A DNA stretch of 64,000 bases from Sphingomonas sp. Lineage in GTDB: Bacteria > Pseudomonadota > Alphaproteobacteria > Sphingomonadales > Sphingomonadaceae. The stretch lies in NCBI GenBank assembly GCA_025356055.1, contig JANXUU010000111.1, positions 1 through 64,000 on the forward strand. Direction: 5' to 3'. Both the position numbers and the translations under genes were made by a program. This document shows positions 1 through 8,264 of the stretch, one piece after another. The notes beneath the pieces are model-generated. The model was given only the letters and a program-made list of their open reading frames with translations. It had not been told where the DNA came from and searched no databases. Positions within the stretch are counted from its first letter, which is position 1. Each line of letters begins with the position of its first letter.

Positions 1-26
1 GGCTTTTTGCCTGTCTATTTAATTCC

Positions 27-67
27 GCACAAAGATTTTGTGCAAGATTTTGTGCAAGATTTTGTGC
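27..67. repeat. Three perfect 12-bp tandem repeats with a palindromic start
   Basis: The unit AAGATTTTGTGC occurs three times without a mismatch at 32-43, 44-55 and 56-67. The first copy forms an inverted repeat with the bases before it (GCACAAA, GAT, TTTGTGC at 27-43). The stretch is AT-rich compared with the rest of the window and lies about 150 bases from the 3' end of tRNA-Ala. It could be a protein-binding array or a remnant next to a tRNA; nothing in the window decides. Nothing else was recognised in 1-218. Confidence 0.8.
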
Positions 68-218
68 AAACTCTTACACGAATTAATCGTAGAATTCAGC
101 GGTTTTCGTAAATTTGTCTTGGCGATGCGTTGGACGCTACAGCGCGAGAAGCGAACGGCAGGGGCTTGCCACTTCGTCTAAGTCTTTGATTTTGCTGAGA
201 AATACTGACCGGGCGGGT

Positions 219-294
219 TGGTGGAGCTGAGCGGGATCGAACCGCTGACCTCTGCAGTGCGATTGCAGCGCTCTCCCATCTGAGCTACAGCCCC
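219..294 (-). tRNA. tRNA-Ala (anticodon CGC)
   Basis: The reverse strand folds into a complete cloverleaf: 7-bp acceptor stem (GGGGCTG with CAGCTCC, one G-T pair), D arm, anticodon stem CTGCA/TGCAG around loop ATCGCAC, a 5-base variable region, and T arm AGCGG-TTCGATC-CCGCT. The anticodon CGC reads the alanine codon GCG. The discriminator is A at 222 and the CCA end is encoded at 219-221. All stems pair, so it looks functional. It stands alone, reading away from the DUF2171 gene. Confidence 0.97.
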
Positions 295-433
295 GCGCCG
301 TCGGTGACGTGCCCATTAGCGGTGCTTGATCGTGCTTGCAACGCCTCCTTTCGCCTCGCTGATTGCGGTCCTTCGGCTCGCCGCTTCGCCCGGTTGGCTG
401 GCCTTGCCGAGATTAATTTGTCGACCGCGCGCC

Positions 434-459
434 GGAACGCACCGCGCATGCGCTTCGTT
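434..459 (+). promoter_or_regulatory. Candidate EcfG (general stress sigma factor) promoter
   Basis: GGAAC at 434-438 is followed after exactly 17 bases by CGTT at 456-459, which fits the alphaproteobacterial EcfG consensus GGAAC-N16/17-CGTT. A start of transcription is expected near 466, about 50 bases before the ATG of the DUF2171 gene. The match was read from the sequence; that EcfG uses it is inference from the consensus. Confidence 0.65.
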
Positions 460-514
460 GAAACAGCTCGGACCAGAAAGTGCGGCGGGGGCCGGTTCCT
501 GGGAGAGCAAGACC

Positions 515-1531
515 ATGACCAACGATCGCTACGATGACCCGCGCGACGACCGTCTGCGCGAGCAGGAGCGAAGTGAGCGCGAACGCATGCAGCGCAGACG
601 CCCCGCTAGCGAAGGCGGCAGCGAACGCGGCTTTTTCGAACGCGCCGGCGACGAGATTTCGAGCTGGTTCGGCGACGACGAGGCCGAGCGCCGCCGCGAG
701 GCCGACGAACGCACGGGTGGATCCGCCGGGCGCTATCAGCAGGGGCGCAACGAGCAGCCGCAGCAGCCCCGCCGCGACTATGGCGCATCCGGCCAGTCGC
801 GCCAGCCCGAGTGGGACCGCAACGAACGCAACCAGTATGACCGCTCGCAGGACCATCCGCGCGACGATTATCGGCCGTTCGCGGGTGACTATGGGCGCGG
901 CGGCAATCCCGCCGAGCGTTTTCGCGATGAGCGCGAACATGGCCGCGGCATCGGCGGAGCGATCGGCGCGGCGGCGGGCGCCATGGTCGGCGGCTCGTCG
1001 AGCCAGCAGCCGCAGCCGCAGCGCTCGGCCAATCACGATCCGCACTACAGCGAATGGCGCCAGCGCCAGATCGACGCGATCGACAATGACTATGACGAGT
1101 ATCGCCGCGAGCACCAGTCGAAATTCGACAATGATTTCTCGTCATGGCGCGGGCATCGCCAGACCAAGCGCCAGGTCCTGGCCGAGGTGCGCGAACATAT
1201 GGAGGTCGTCGGCTCGGACGAACAGAGCGTCGGCAAGGTCGACAAGGTGCAGGGCGACAAGATCATCCTGACGCGGGACAGCCAGGGCGGCGTGCACAAG
1301 TCGCTGGGTTGCACCGCGATCGACCGGATCGAGAATGACAGGCTGATCCTCGCCCAGCCCGCCGCCGAGGCCAAGCGCCAGCTGGTCGAGGAACGCGGCT
1401 TCGACGAGCGCAATTCGGGCGACCAGCGGTCGATGCAACCGCCGCTCGGCCAACGCTCGCAGCCGCGGCAGAGCGAGGGCCCGCACAACCTCGAGCGCAG
1501 CTTCTCGGGCACCTATCCGCGCGAGTCGTGA
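515..1531 (+). CDS. DUF2171 domain protein with long hydrophilic N-terminal region
   Basis: A 338-residue protein. Residues 1 to about 215 are very hydrophilic and rich in Arg, Asp, Glu and Gln, with low-complexity stretches, one short SWFGDDEAERRR-type segment and a small Gly/Ala-rich patch (IGGAIGAAAGAMVGG). The C-terminal third holds a PRC-barrel-like DUF2171 domain (EHMEVVGSDEQSVGKVDKVQ and following strands). The function is unknown; such proteins are common in sphingomonads and often stress-linked. The start at 515 is chosen because GGGAGAG lies 7 bases upstream and homology begins there; the frame is open further upstream to 326. An EcfG-type promoter lies 50 bases upstream and a strong terminator follows, so it is probably a single-gene stress unit. 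Confidence 0.88.
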   Translation: MTNDRYDDPRDDRLREQERSERERMQRRRPASEGGSERGFFERAGDEISSWFGDDEAERRREADERTGGSAGRYQQGRNEQPQQPRRDYGASGQSRQPEWDRNERNQYDRSQDHPRDDYRPFAGDYGRGGNPAERFRDEREHGRGIGGAIGAAAGAMVGGSSSQQPQPQRSANHDPHYSEWRQRQIDAIDNDYDEYRREHQSKFDNDFSSWRGHRQTKRQVLAEVREHMEVVGSDEQSVGKVDKVQGDKIILTRDSQGGVHKSLGCTAIDRIENDRLILAQPAAEAKRQLVEERGFDERNSGDQRSMQPPLGQRSQPRQSEGPHNLERSFSGTYPRES

Positions 1532-1581
1532 GCCCCCAAGTTTCCCGCCGCACCCTCCACAGGCGCGGCTGGGACAAAGGA

Positions 1582-1619
1582 GCGCCGGCGAGGTCCCCCT
1601 TCGCCGGCGCTTTCCTTTT
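1582..1619 (+). terminator. Rho-independent terminator after the DUF2171 gene
   Basis: A perfect 10-bp stem (1582-1591 with 1601-1610, GCGCCGGCGA/TCGCCGGCGC) with a 9-base loop, followed by TTTCCTTTT. It lies 50 bases after the stop codon at 1531 and before the reductase gene. Confidence 0.85.
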
Positions 1620-1672
1620 ATACTTGCGCGGGGCAAGGCGATGCAGCGAAAATCCTCAACATGGAGACTTAA

Positions 1673-2659
1673 ATGGCCCGCGCCTGGCACCTGATGAGCC
1701 GACCAAACGGCATGCCGACCATGAACAATTTTGCGTTGAAGGAGCTGGCTCAGCCGACCCTCGGCGAGGGCATGGTACGGGTAAAGAATAGTTTTCTTTC
1801 GGTCGACCCTTACATGCGCGGGCGGATGAACGACGTGAAATCCTATGTCCCGCCGTTCCAGATCGACGCTCCGATGGAGGGCGGCGCGGTCGGCGAAGTC
1901 GTCGAATCGCACGACCTTGGCTTCGCGATCGGCGACAAGGTCGTCCACATGCTCGGCTGGCGCGATGAGTCGGTCGTACCGGCAGCTGCGCTCAACAAGC
2001 TCCCCGAGCTTGGCGTTCCGCCGCAGGATTTCCTCGGCAACCTCGGGCTGACCGGCGGTACGGCCTATTTCGGGCTGTTCGACGCCGCTCAGGCGAAGGA
2101 AGGCGACACCCTGTTCGTATCGGCGGCCGCGGGCGCGGTCGGGTCGGCGGTGGTGCAGATCGCCAAGGCGCGCGGCATGACTGTGATCGGCTCGGCCGGC
2201 GGCGCGGAAAAGTGCGCATTCGTCAAGTCATTGGGTGCCGATGCGGTGATCGACTACAAGTCGGGCAATCTTGTCAAGCAACTCGGCGAAGCGGCGCCGA
2301 AAGGCATCGATGTCTATTTCGACAATGTCGGCGGCGAGCATCTCGACGCCGCCTTTGCCCACGCCCGCAAGGACGCGCGCTTCGCCATCTGCGGGATGAT
2401 CGACAGCTATAACGGGGGCGAGCCCGCGCAATTCCGCTTCATCATGCGCGTCATCGGAATGCGCATCCGCGTGCAGGGCTTTATCTTCACCGATTACCTG
2501 GCGCAGATGGCCGACTTCTACCGCGACATGGGCGGCTGGATCGCGAGCGGCCAGGTCAAGAGCCGCGACACGATCGTCGAGGGTCTCGAGAAGACGCCGG
2601 AAGCGTTCCTCGGCCTGTTCACCGGGGCTAACACAGGGAAGATGTTGGTCAGGCTGTAA
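1673..2659 (+). CDS. NADP-dependent oxidoreductase, medium-chain reductase family (CurA/YncB-like)
   Basis: A 328-residue soluble enzyme of the zinc-independent leukotriene B4 12-hydroxydehydrogenase/prostaglandin reductase branch, which reduces the C=C bond of enals and enones with NADPH. Typical features are the N-terminal VDPYMRGRM motif, the nucleotide-binding loop AAAGAVGSAVVQIAK near residue 150, and FDNVGG after it. The length matches the family. GGAGA sits 5 bases before the ATG. It is preceded by the terminator of the upstream gene and runs towards the broken metallopeptidase gene, so it is probably transcribed alone. The true substrate cannot be read from the sequence; detoxification of reactive aldehydes is the usual suggestion. 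Confidence 0.92.
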   Translation: MARAWHLMSRPNGMPTMNNFALKELAQPTLGEGMVRVKNSFLSVDPYMRGRMNDVKSYVPPFQIDAPMEGGAVGEVVESHDLGFAIGDKVVHMLGWRDESVVPAAALNKLPELGVPPQDFLGNLGLTGGTAYFGLFDAAQAKEGDTLFVSAAAGAVGSAVVQIAKARGMTVIGSAGGAEKCAFVKSLGADAVIDYKSGNLVKQLGEAAPKGIDVYFDNVGGEHLDAAFAHARKDARFAICGMIDSYNGGEPAQFRFIMRVIGMRIRVQGFIFTDYLAQMADFYRDMGGWIASGQVKSRDTIVEGLEKTPEAFLGLFTGANTGKMLVRL

Positions 2660-2660
2660 A

Positions 2661-3548
2661 TTAACCGACCGTCTGACACTGCGCAGGGTCGCCGGTGGTG
2701 AATCCCTTGCGTAGCGCCGCGACGCGCTGCGCCGAGCTGCCATGCGTGAACTTGTCGGGCATGACGCGCCCCTGCGCTGCGCGTTGGAGCGTGTCGTCGC
2801 CAATCGCGTCGGCCGCCTTGAGCCCTTCCTCGATGTCGCCCGCCTCCATGATCGACTGACCCTTCGCGTCGCGGGCGTCCTTGGCCCACACCCCGGCGTA
2901 ACAATCGGCCTGAAGTTCAATCCCCACCTGAACCGCATTGCCCGCCGTATCGCCCATCCCCGCCTGGGCGTTGTGCGCCTTGTCGAGGGTGCCCTAGAGG
3001 TCCTGGACATGGTGCCCGACCTCGTGCGCGATGACATAGGCCATGGCGAAGTCGCCGGGGGCCTGGAAACGCTGGGACAGTTCCTGGAAAAAGCTGCTGT
3101 CGAGGTAGATCTTCTTGTCGGTCGGGCAATAGAAGGGACCCATCGCCGATTGCGCCGCGCCGCAGCCCGACTGGGTACCGGCGCGATAGTAATGGAGGAC
3201 GGTCGGCTCGTACTGGCTACCCGACGCGGCGAACAGCTTGGTCCAGGTGTCCTCGGTGGAGCCCAGGACCTTGTTGGTGAAGCGCTCGGTCGTCGGGTCG
3301 ATGATGCCGCTCGCGCTCCCGCCGCCGGTCGATTGCGTCGCCGATTGGCCGCCGCCCAGGTCGCCCCCAAAGGACTGCAGCGCGCAGTAACCGAGCGCGA
3401 GGATAATCATCCCGACGATCCCGAAGCGACTGGCAACGAGCGAGAAGATCAGGCCGAGCCCGCCACCGCCGAAACCGCCCATTCCGCCACCTCCGCGACC
3501 CGAATCGATTTCGAAATTGCTGCTTTCGCGCTGGTCGTCGAGCCGTAT
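2661..3548 (-). pseudogene. Neutral zinc metallopeptidase (YpfJ family), disabled by a lost start codon and an amber stop
   Basis: The reading frame encodes a membrane-anchored zinc metallopeptidase: N-terminal RLDDQRES motif, Gly-rich stretch, one membrane segment (IVGMIILALGYCAL), catalytic HEVGHH, then a C-terminal half with ELQADCYAGVWA. Counted as one unit it is 296 codons, close to the roughly 290 of the E. coli relative. Two lesions are seen. The expected ATG is ATA (3546-3548), although a good AGGAGA site (3556-3561) stands 7 bases away. A TAG codon (2994-2996) interrupts the frame just after HHVQDL, where a single base change from CAG or TTG would explain it. Alternative starts further upstream lack a ribosome site. 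A sequencing error would have to occur twice. Confidence 0.8.
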
Positions 3549-3665
3549 GGGAGTGTCTCCTGTTGCCTCGCTCAATGCGCAAAAGCCGTGACGGTTGCAA
3601 AACATATGGTTGGCGGCGCGGGGCACGCCGTTATGAGACGCGCAAAGACCATCGGGAGAGAAAGC

Positions 3666-4451
3666 ATGTTCCTCAAAGGCAAGAGCGCCATCGTCACCGG
3701 ATCGACCTCGGGCATTGGCCTAGCGATTGCGCGCGCGCTGGCGGCCGAGGGGGCGAGCGTGACGATTAACGGCTTCGGCGAAGCTGCGGCGATCGAGGCG
3801 GTACGGGCAGAGCTTGAAACGCTGGCGGGGGCACCGGCGCGCTATGACGGCGCCAACCTGATGGACGTCGCCGCGATTGAGCGGATGGCGCGCGACTGTC
3901 ATGAAGCGACCGGGGGGCCCGACATCATCGTCAACAACGCCGGGATGCAGCATGTTTCGCCGATCGAGGAATTCCCGGTCGATCAATATGACAGGATCGT
4001 CGCGCTCAACATGAGTGCCGCCTTCCACCTGACGCGCATGGTCGTGCCGATGATGAAGGCGAGGAAGTGGGGCCGGATCCTGTCGACCGCCTCGGCCCAC
4101 AGCCTCGTCGCGAGCCCCAACAAGAGCGCTTACGTCATGACCAAACACGCAATTGCAGGCCTTACCAAGACGATAGCACTTGAGCTTGCGACGACGGGGA
4201 TCACGGTCAACTGCATTTCGCCCGGCTATGTCTGGACGACGCTGGTCGAGAACCAGATTCCCGACACGATGAAGGCTCGCGGGCTGACCCGCGACCAGGT
4301 CATCAACGATGTCCTGCTGGCCGCGCAGCCGACCAAGAAATTCGTTACACCTCAAGAGGTTGCGGCGATGGCGCTGTTCCTGTGCCGCGACGAGGCGGGG
4401 TCGATCACGGGCGCGAACATGAGCGTCGATGGCGGCTGGACTGCGCAGTGA
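3666..4451 (+). CDS. 3-hydroxybutyrate dehydrogenase-like short-chain dehydrogenase
   Basis: A 261-residue SDR that most resembles 3-hydroxybutyrate dehydrogenase, which interconverts (R)-3-hydroxybutyrate and acetoacetate with NAD. It shows the cofactor motif TGSTSGIG near the N-terminus, NNAG, the catalytic Ser in STASAHS, YVMTK (Tyr and Lys) and the C-terminal SITGANMSVDGGW. The Q-H-V pattern after NNAGM and the long loop before ISPGYVWT fit the family. The start at 3666 follows a GGGAGAGAAAGC stretch; the frame is open far upstream but that part is antisense to the metallopeptidase. No PHB depolymerase or synthase lies nearby. A different 3-oxoacyl reductase role cannot be excluded. Confidence 0.88.
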   Translation: MFLKGKSAIVTGSTSGIGLAIARALAAEGASVTINGFGEAAAIEAVRAELETLAGAPARYDGANLMDVAAIERMARDCHEATGGPDIIVNNAGMQHVSPIEEFPVDQYDRIVALNMSAAFHLTRMVVPMMKARKWGRILSTASAHSLVASPNKSAYVMTKHAIAGLTKTIALELATTGITVNCISPGYVWTTLVENQIPDTMKARGLTRDQVINDVLLAAQPTKKFVTPQEVAAMALFLCRDEAGSITGANMSVDGGWTAQ

Positions 4452-4485
4452 TGGCGGCTTGCCCGGGGGCGCGGCGGCTTCTAGC

Positions 4486-4523
4486 CTGCCATGATGCGAA
4501 CCAGACTGCCATGATCCGAACCA
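4486..4523 (+). repeat. 20-bp tandem duplication over a start codon, creating a mini-ORF
   Basis: CTGCCATGATGCGAACCA (4486-4503) is repeated at 4506-4523 with one mismatch, with GA between. The second copy contains the ATG of the DUF4893 gene at 4511. The first copy opens a 7-codon ORF (ATG at 4491, peptide MMRTRLP) whose TGA at 4512-4514 overlaps the real ATG. Confidence 0.8.
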
Positions 4524-5146
4524 TCCTTATCGGCGCCTTATTGACGCTTGGCGGCTGCACTATGGTCGGTAAGACTCTCGACCGCGAAGGCCGGATGATC
4601 GACAGCCAGGCGCGCGACTGGCGGCTGGTCGCGACTGTCAGCGACCGCGGGCGATTGCGCGATTGGCGATCGAGCTTCGTCGCGGCGCTGACGGCGGCAC
4701 GGCGGTCGGGGGCAGCGGCGAAGATCGATGACGAGGGCGCGCTGCTGCGACCCGATGCGGCGTTGCCGGGACCACGACTTCCCAACGGGACCTATCGCTG
4801 CCGGACGACCAAACTGGGTGGAAAGTCCACTGGCATGCTCGATTACGTTGCCTATCCGCCGTTCGTTTGCCGGGTGCGGCAGGAGCGCGGGCTGCAGGGG
4901 TTTGCCAAGCTGTCGGGGTCGCAGCGCCAGGTCGGGCTGATCTTTCCCGGCGATCCGCTGCGCGACGTGTTCCTGGGTACGGTGATGTTCGGAGACGAGA
5001 ATCGCGCGATGCAATATGGCGGCGATCCTGACCGCGACATCGGCGGCTACGTCGAGCGCATCGGTCCGGCGCGGTGGCGGCTGATCATGCCGCGCCCGAC
5101 TTTTGAGTCGCAGATGGACGTGATCGAGCTCGTGCCCGCGGGCTAG
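4511..5146 (+). CDS. DUF4893 lipoprotein
   Basis: A 211-residue predicted lipoprotein. A hydrophobic signal (IRTILIGALLTLGGC) ends in a lipobox with Cys17, so the mature protein should be anchored in the outer membrane or periplasm. The body matches DUF4893, a family of unknown function in sphingomonads and relatives, with conserved NGTYRCRTTKLG and two further cysteines in the YRCRTT and FVCRVR segments. The start at 4511 gives a clean signal peptide. It lies 60 bases after the SDR gene and may be co-transcribed. It converges on the aldo/keto reductase gene, sharing four bases at the CTAG where both stop codons sit. Confidence 0.82.
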   Translation: MIRTILIGALLTLGGCTMVGKTLDREGRMIDSQARDWRLVATVSDRGRLRDWRSSFVAALTAARRSGAAAKIDDEGALLRPDAALPGPRLPNGTYRCRTTKLGGKSTGMLDYVAYPPFVCRVRQERGLQGFAKLSGSQRQVGLIFPGDPLRDVFLGTVMFGDENRAMQYGGDPDRDIGGYVERIGPARWRLIMPRPTFESQMDVIELVPAG

Positions 5147-6075
5147 TCGCTCGCCTCGTCGAGCTGCTGGACCTGGCCAGGCGTCAATTCCAGCGTCATG
5201 CTGATCAGTTGCTCGTCGAGCTGGGCAAGGCTGGTCGCGCTGGCGATCGGGGCGGCGATCCCTGGCCGGTCGCGGGTCCAGGCGATGGTCACGGCGGCAA
5301 GTGGGGCACCACACTCGGCAGCGACAGCATCGAGCGCGGCGAGCACGCGCAGTCCCTTGCCCTCGAGATAGGCCCTGTTGCGACCGCCCCGAACCGATTT
5401 GCCAAGGTCGGCCGCACATCGATATTTACCGGCGAGGAAGCCGTTGGCCAGGCTGTAGAAGGGGAACATCGCGACGCCCTGGCCGGTGCAGACATCCTCG
5501 ATCGCGCCTTCATACTTGTCGCGCTCGAGCATGTTGTACCAGCCCTGGTAGGCGGTCGGGACGGTGAGGCCGTTATGATGCGCGGTGGCCAACGCTTCCT
5601 CGATCCGGGGGGGCTCGAAGTTGGAGAGGCCGACGGCGCGGATCTTGCCGGCCTTCACCAGCGCGTCGAACGCACCGAGGCTGTCGGCGAGCGGGACGGC
5701 AGGATCGTCCTTGTGCTGGTAGTAGAGGTCGATCGTGTCGATCCCGAGCCGTTTGAGCGAGCCTTCGCAAGCAGCGGCAACCGTGTCGGGGGAAAGACCG
5801 GCCGTCATTCCGACCTTGGTCGCGATGACGACCTTCGCGCGCTTGCCCGATTGCCTGAGCCACTTGCCGATGACAGTCTCGCTCTCGCCGCCCCTGTGGC
5901 CCGGGACCCACGCCGAATAGACATCCGCCGTATCGATCATCGAGCCCCCGGCATCGACGAAGCGGTCGAGAATAGCGAAGCTCGCCGCTTCGTCGGCGGT
6001 CCAGCCGAAGACGTTTCCGCCCAGCGCGAGCGGCGCAACCTCGATTCCGCTCGATCCGATCAACCGCTTGTGCAT
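5143..6075 (-). CDS. Aldo/keto reductase
   Basis: A 310-residue NADPH-dependent aldo/keto reductase with a TIM-barrel fold. The catalytic tetrad is visible: Asp and Tyr in DTADVYS, Lys in VVIATKVG and His in YYQHKDD. The motif KIRAVGLSNF and the C-terminal IAAPIASAT cofactor region are also present. AGGAGA lies 6 bases before the ATG at 6075, which decides the start; the frame stays open to 6183. It is read divergently from prsK across a 90-base gap that must hold both promoters. The substrate is unknown; the sequence resembles the general stress-protein type rather than the sugar reductases. Confidence 0.92.
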   Translation of the reverse strand: MHKRLIGSSGIEVAPLALGGNVFGWTADEAASFAILDRFVDAGGSMIDTADVYSAWVPGHRGGESETVIGKWLRQSGKRAKVVIATKVGMTAGLSPDTVAAACEGSLKRLGIDTIDLYYQHKDDPAVPLADSLGAFDALVKAGKIRAVGLSNFEPPRIEEALATAHHNGLTVPTAYQGWYNMLERDKYEGAIEDVCTGQGVAMFPFYSLANGFLAGKYRCAADLGKSVRGGRNRAYLEGKGLRVLAALDAVAAECGAPLAAVTIAWTRDRPGIAAPIASATSLAQLDEQLISMTLELTPGQVQQLDEASD

Positions 6076-6164
6076 GATGTTCTCCTTTGCGAACTCCCTG
6101 TGCGAAAAGTCTCGGCGCGCCAACCGTTCACCACTTCTTTGTAAATTATGCCGACAGTGACGGC

Positions 6165-8264
6165 ATGTCGGGTAATTTGACAACCGGGCCGGTTCTGGCC
6201 TTCTGGACCCACGCGATTGCGGCGGCTTGTTTCGCGTCGCTGCTGTTGTGGCGGGGTCGCGCGGGAGTCGCCGAGCGTGGCCGGGCGCTGCTGCTCGCCG
6301 CTTACGCCCTGACTGCGGCTTGGGCGTGGCTGGTGGCGATCGCAGGGCCGCTCGCGCCGCTTCCAGTGCTTGCCGAAACGGTGCGCAACCTCGTGTGGAT
6401 CGCGCTGCTCTATAATCTGTCGGGCGCGGAAGGAGAGCGCGCTGCCGCTGCGCGCGGCGTGCGATTGGTGCTCGGCGCGGTGGCGCTGGTCATCGGGCTG
6501 CAGTTGGTCCTCGACCTCTTCGCACTGTCGGGCGCCGTGACGAGCGATGTCACGGCGGCGTTCGAGCAGACTTCGCGGCTGTTGCGAGTGGTGATGGCGG
6601 CGGGCGCGCTGATCATCGTCCACAATATCTACGGCCAGGCCGCGCCGTCGAGCCGCGGTCCGATCCGGCTGACCATGTTCGCGCTGGCGGTGACCTGGGG
6701 CTATGACCTCAACCTCTACACGCTGGCCTATCTTGGGGCGCCGCTGGCCAACGCGCTGTTCGTGTGGCGCGGACTGATCGCAGCCGCGACGGTGCCGCTG
6801 TTTGCGATGAGCCGCGACCGCGATTCGGGATGGCGCATCCGCCTGTCGCATGCCGCGACTTTCCAGTCGCTCTCGCTGCTCGCCATCTGCGCCTATTTCG
6901 CGGTCATGGCGGTGCTGGCGACCGCACTTCGCGGCAGCGGGTGGGACTGGGCGCGCGCGTTAAGCATGATCGGCATCGCAGGCATGACGGTGGCGACCGT
7001 CGTGCTGCTGCCGTCGTCACGGGCGCGGGCGTGGGCCAAGGTCAAGCTGGCCAAGCACTTCTTCGAGCATCGCTATGATTATCGCGCCGAATGGCTGCGC
7101 TTCACCGGCACGATCGGGCGCAGCGGGGGCGAGGCGGCGCCGCTCGGCGAGCGGATGATCGAGGCGTTTGCCGACATTCTGGATGCGCCAGGCGGGATGC
7201 TGCTCGTTGCCGACGAAAGCGGCGCGGTCGATCCGGCGGCGGCGTGGAATTGGCCGGGGATGCGACTAGCGGCGGGTGAACCGCGCCCGGCGACCGAGTT
7301 CTGGCGGGCGGTCGAAGCCGAGGGACGGATCCTCGACCTCGACGCGGCGCGGCGCCAACGCGGGGCAGCCAAGGATCGTGCGCTACCGTTCCCGACATGG
7401 ATGCTCGGAGATCCGGCGGCGTGGGTCGGGGTGCCGCTCATTCACCATGAACGGCTGGTCGGGATCGTGCTTCTAGCGGCGCCAGATTATCGTCGCCTAC
7501 TCGACTGGGAGGATTTCGACTTGCTACGGACCGCCGGGCGGCAGGCGGCATCGAGCCTGGCCGAGGCGCACGGCCAGGAAGCGCTGCTCAACGCCCAGCG
7601 ATTCGAGGAATTCAACCGGCGGTTTGCGTTCATCCTTCACGACGTGAAGAACCTGGTCAGCCAATTGTCGCTGCTCAGCCGCAACGCCGAACGCCATGCC
7701 GACAACCCCGAGTTTCGCGCCGACATGGTGGCGACGCTGAAGAGTTCGGTCGGCAAGATGAACGACCTGTTGCTGCGTCTCTCGCCCCAGGCCGGGCAGC
7801 GAGCCGAGCGGGCCGAGCCGACCCCGCTGCGCGACCTGCTGTCGGCCGCGGTCGCCGCCAAGCGTCGCAATCACGACATCCGCCTGCTTGGGGATACGTC
7901 ACTGTGGGCGCTGGTCGATCCGCCCGGGCTCGAGCAGGCGGTCGGGCACTTGCTCCAGAACGCGATCGACGCCTCGCCTGACGGCGCGGCGGTGGTCGTG
8001 CGGGTTAGTGGTGACGGTGCCGAGGTCCAGATCGCAATCGTCGACAACGGCAGCGGGATGGGCGCCGACTTCGTCCGGACCCGCCTGTTCCAGCCGTTCG
8101 CCTCGACCAAGCAGGGCGGGTTCGGGGTCGGCGCGTTCGAGGCGCGAAGCCTGATCGCGGCGATGGGCGGGCGGCTCGGCGTCACATCGGCGCCGGGCAA
8201 GGGCAGCAGCTTCGTCATCCACCTCGTGGCCGCGGCCGCACCCCTTCAGCGGAAGATCGCATGA
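6165..8264 (+). CDS. prsK: PEP-CTERM/XrtA system histidine kinase PrsK
   Basis: A 699-residue membrane histidine kinase. The N-terminal half (about residues 1-280) has roughly eight hydrophobic segments. A GAF-like domain follows (about 310-460), then the kinase core with phospho-acceptor His492 in LHDVKNLVSQ, an N box (LLQNAIDAS) and G boxes (DNGSGMG, GGFGVGAFEA). This order is that of PrsK, which works with PrsR to control exopolysaccharide and exosortase-linked genes. The start at 6165 is the best in-frame ATG but its ribosome site is weak; a small inverted repeat (CCGACA/TGTCGG, 6151-6171) straddles it. The stop overlaps the prsR start by four bases. No exosortase gene or PEP-CTERM protein is in the window. 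Confidence 0.93.
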   Translation: MSGNLTTGPVLAFWTHAIAAACFASLLLWRGRAGVAERGRALLLAAYALTAAWAWLVAIAGPLAPLPVLAETVRNLVWIALLYNLSGAEGERAAAARGVRLVLGAVALVIGLQLVLDLFALSGAVTSDVTAAFEQTSRLLRVVMAAGALIIVHNIYGQAAPSSRGPIRLTMFALAVTWGYDLNLYTLAYLGAPLANALFVWRGLIAAATVPLFAMSRDRDSGWRIRLSHAATFQSLSLLAICAYFAVMAVLATALRGSGWDWARALSMIGIAGMTVATVVLLPSSRARAWAKVKLAKHFFEHRYDYRAEWLRFTGTIGRSGGEAAPLGERMIEAFADILDAPGGMLLVADESGAVDPAAAWNWPGMRLAAGEPRPATEFWRAVEAEGRILDLDAARRQRGAAKDRALPFPTWMLGDPAAWVGVPLIHHERLVGIVLLAAPDYRRLLDWEDFDLLRTAGRQAASSLAEAHGQEALLNAQRFEEFNRRFAFILHDVKNLVSQLSLLSRNAERHADNPEFRADMVATLKSSVGKMNDLLLRLSPQAGQRAERAEPTPLRDLLSAAVAAKRRNHDIRLLGDTSLWALVDPPGLEQAVGHLLQNAIDASPDGAAVVVRVSGDGAEVQIAIVDNGSGMGADFVRTRLFQPFASTKQGGFGVGAFEARSLIAAMGGRLGVTSAPGKGSSFVIHLVAAAAPLQRKIA

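Noticed and set aside
2742-3665. N-terminal extension of the hydroxybutyrate-dehydrogenase frame by about 308 codons
   Set aside because: This part is antisense to the zinc metallopeptidase gene, has an Arg/Gly/Ala-biased composition, and SDR homology begins at 3666.
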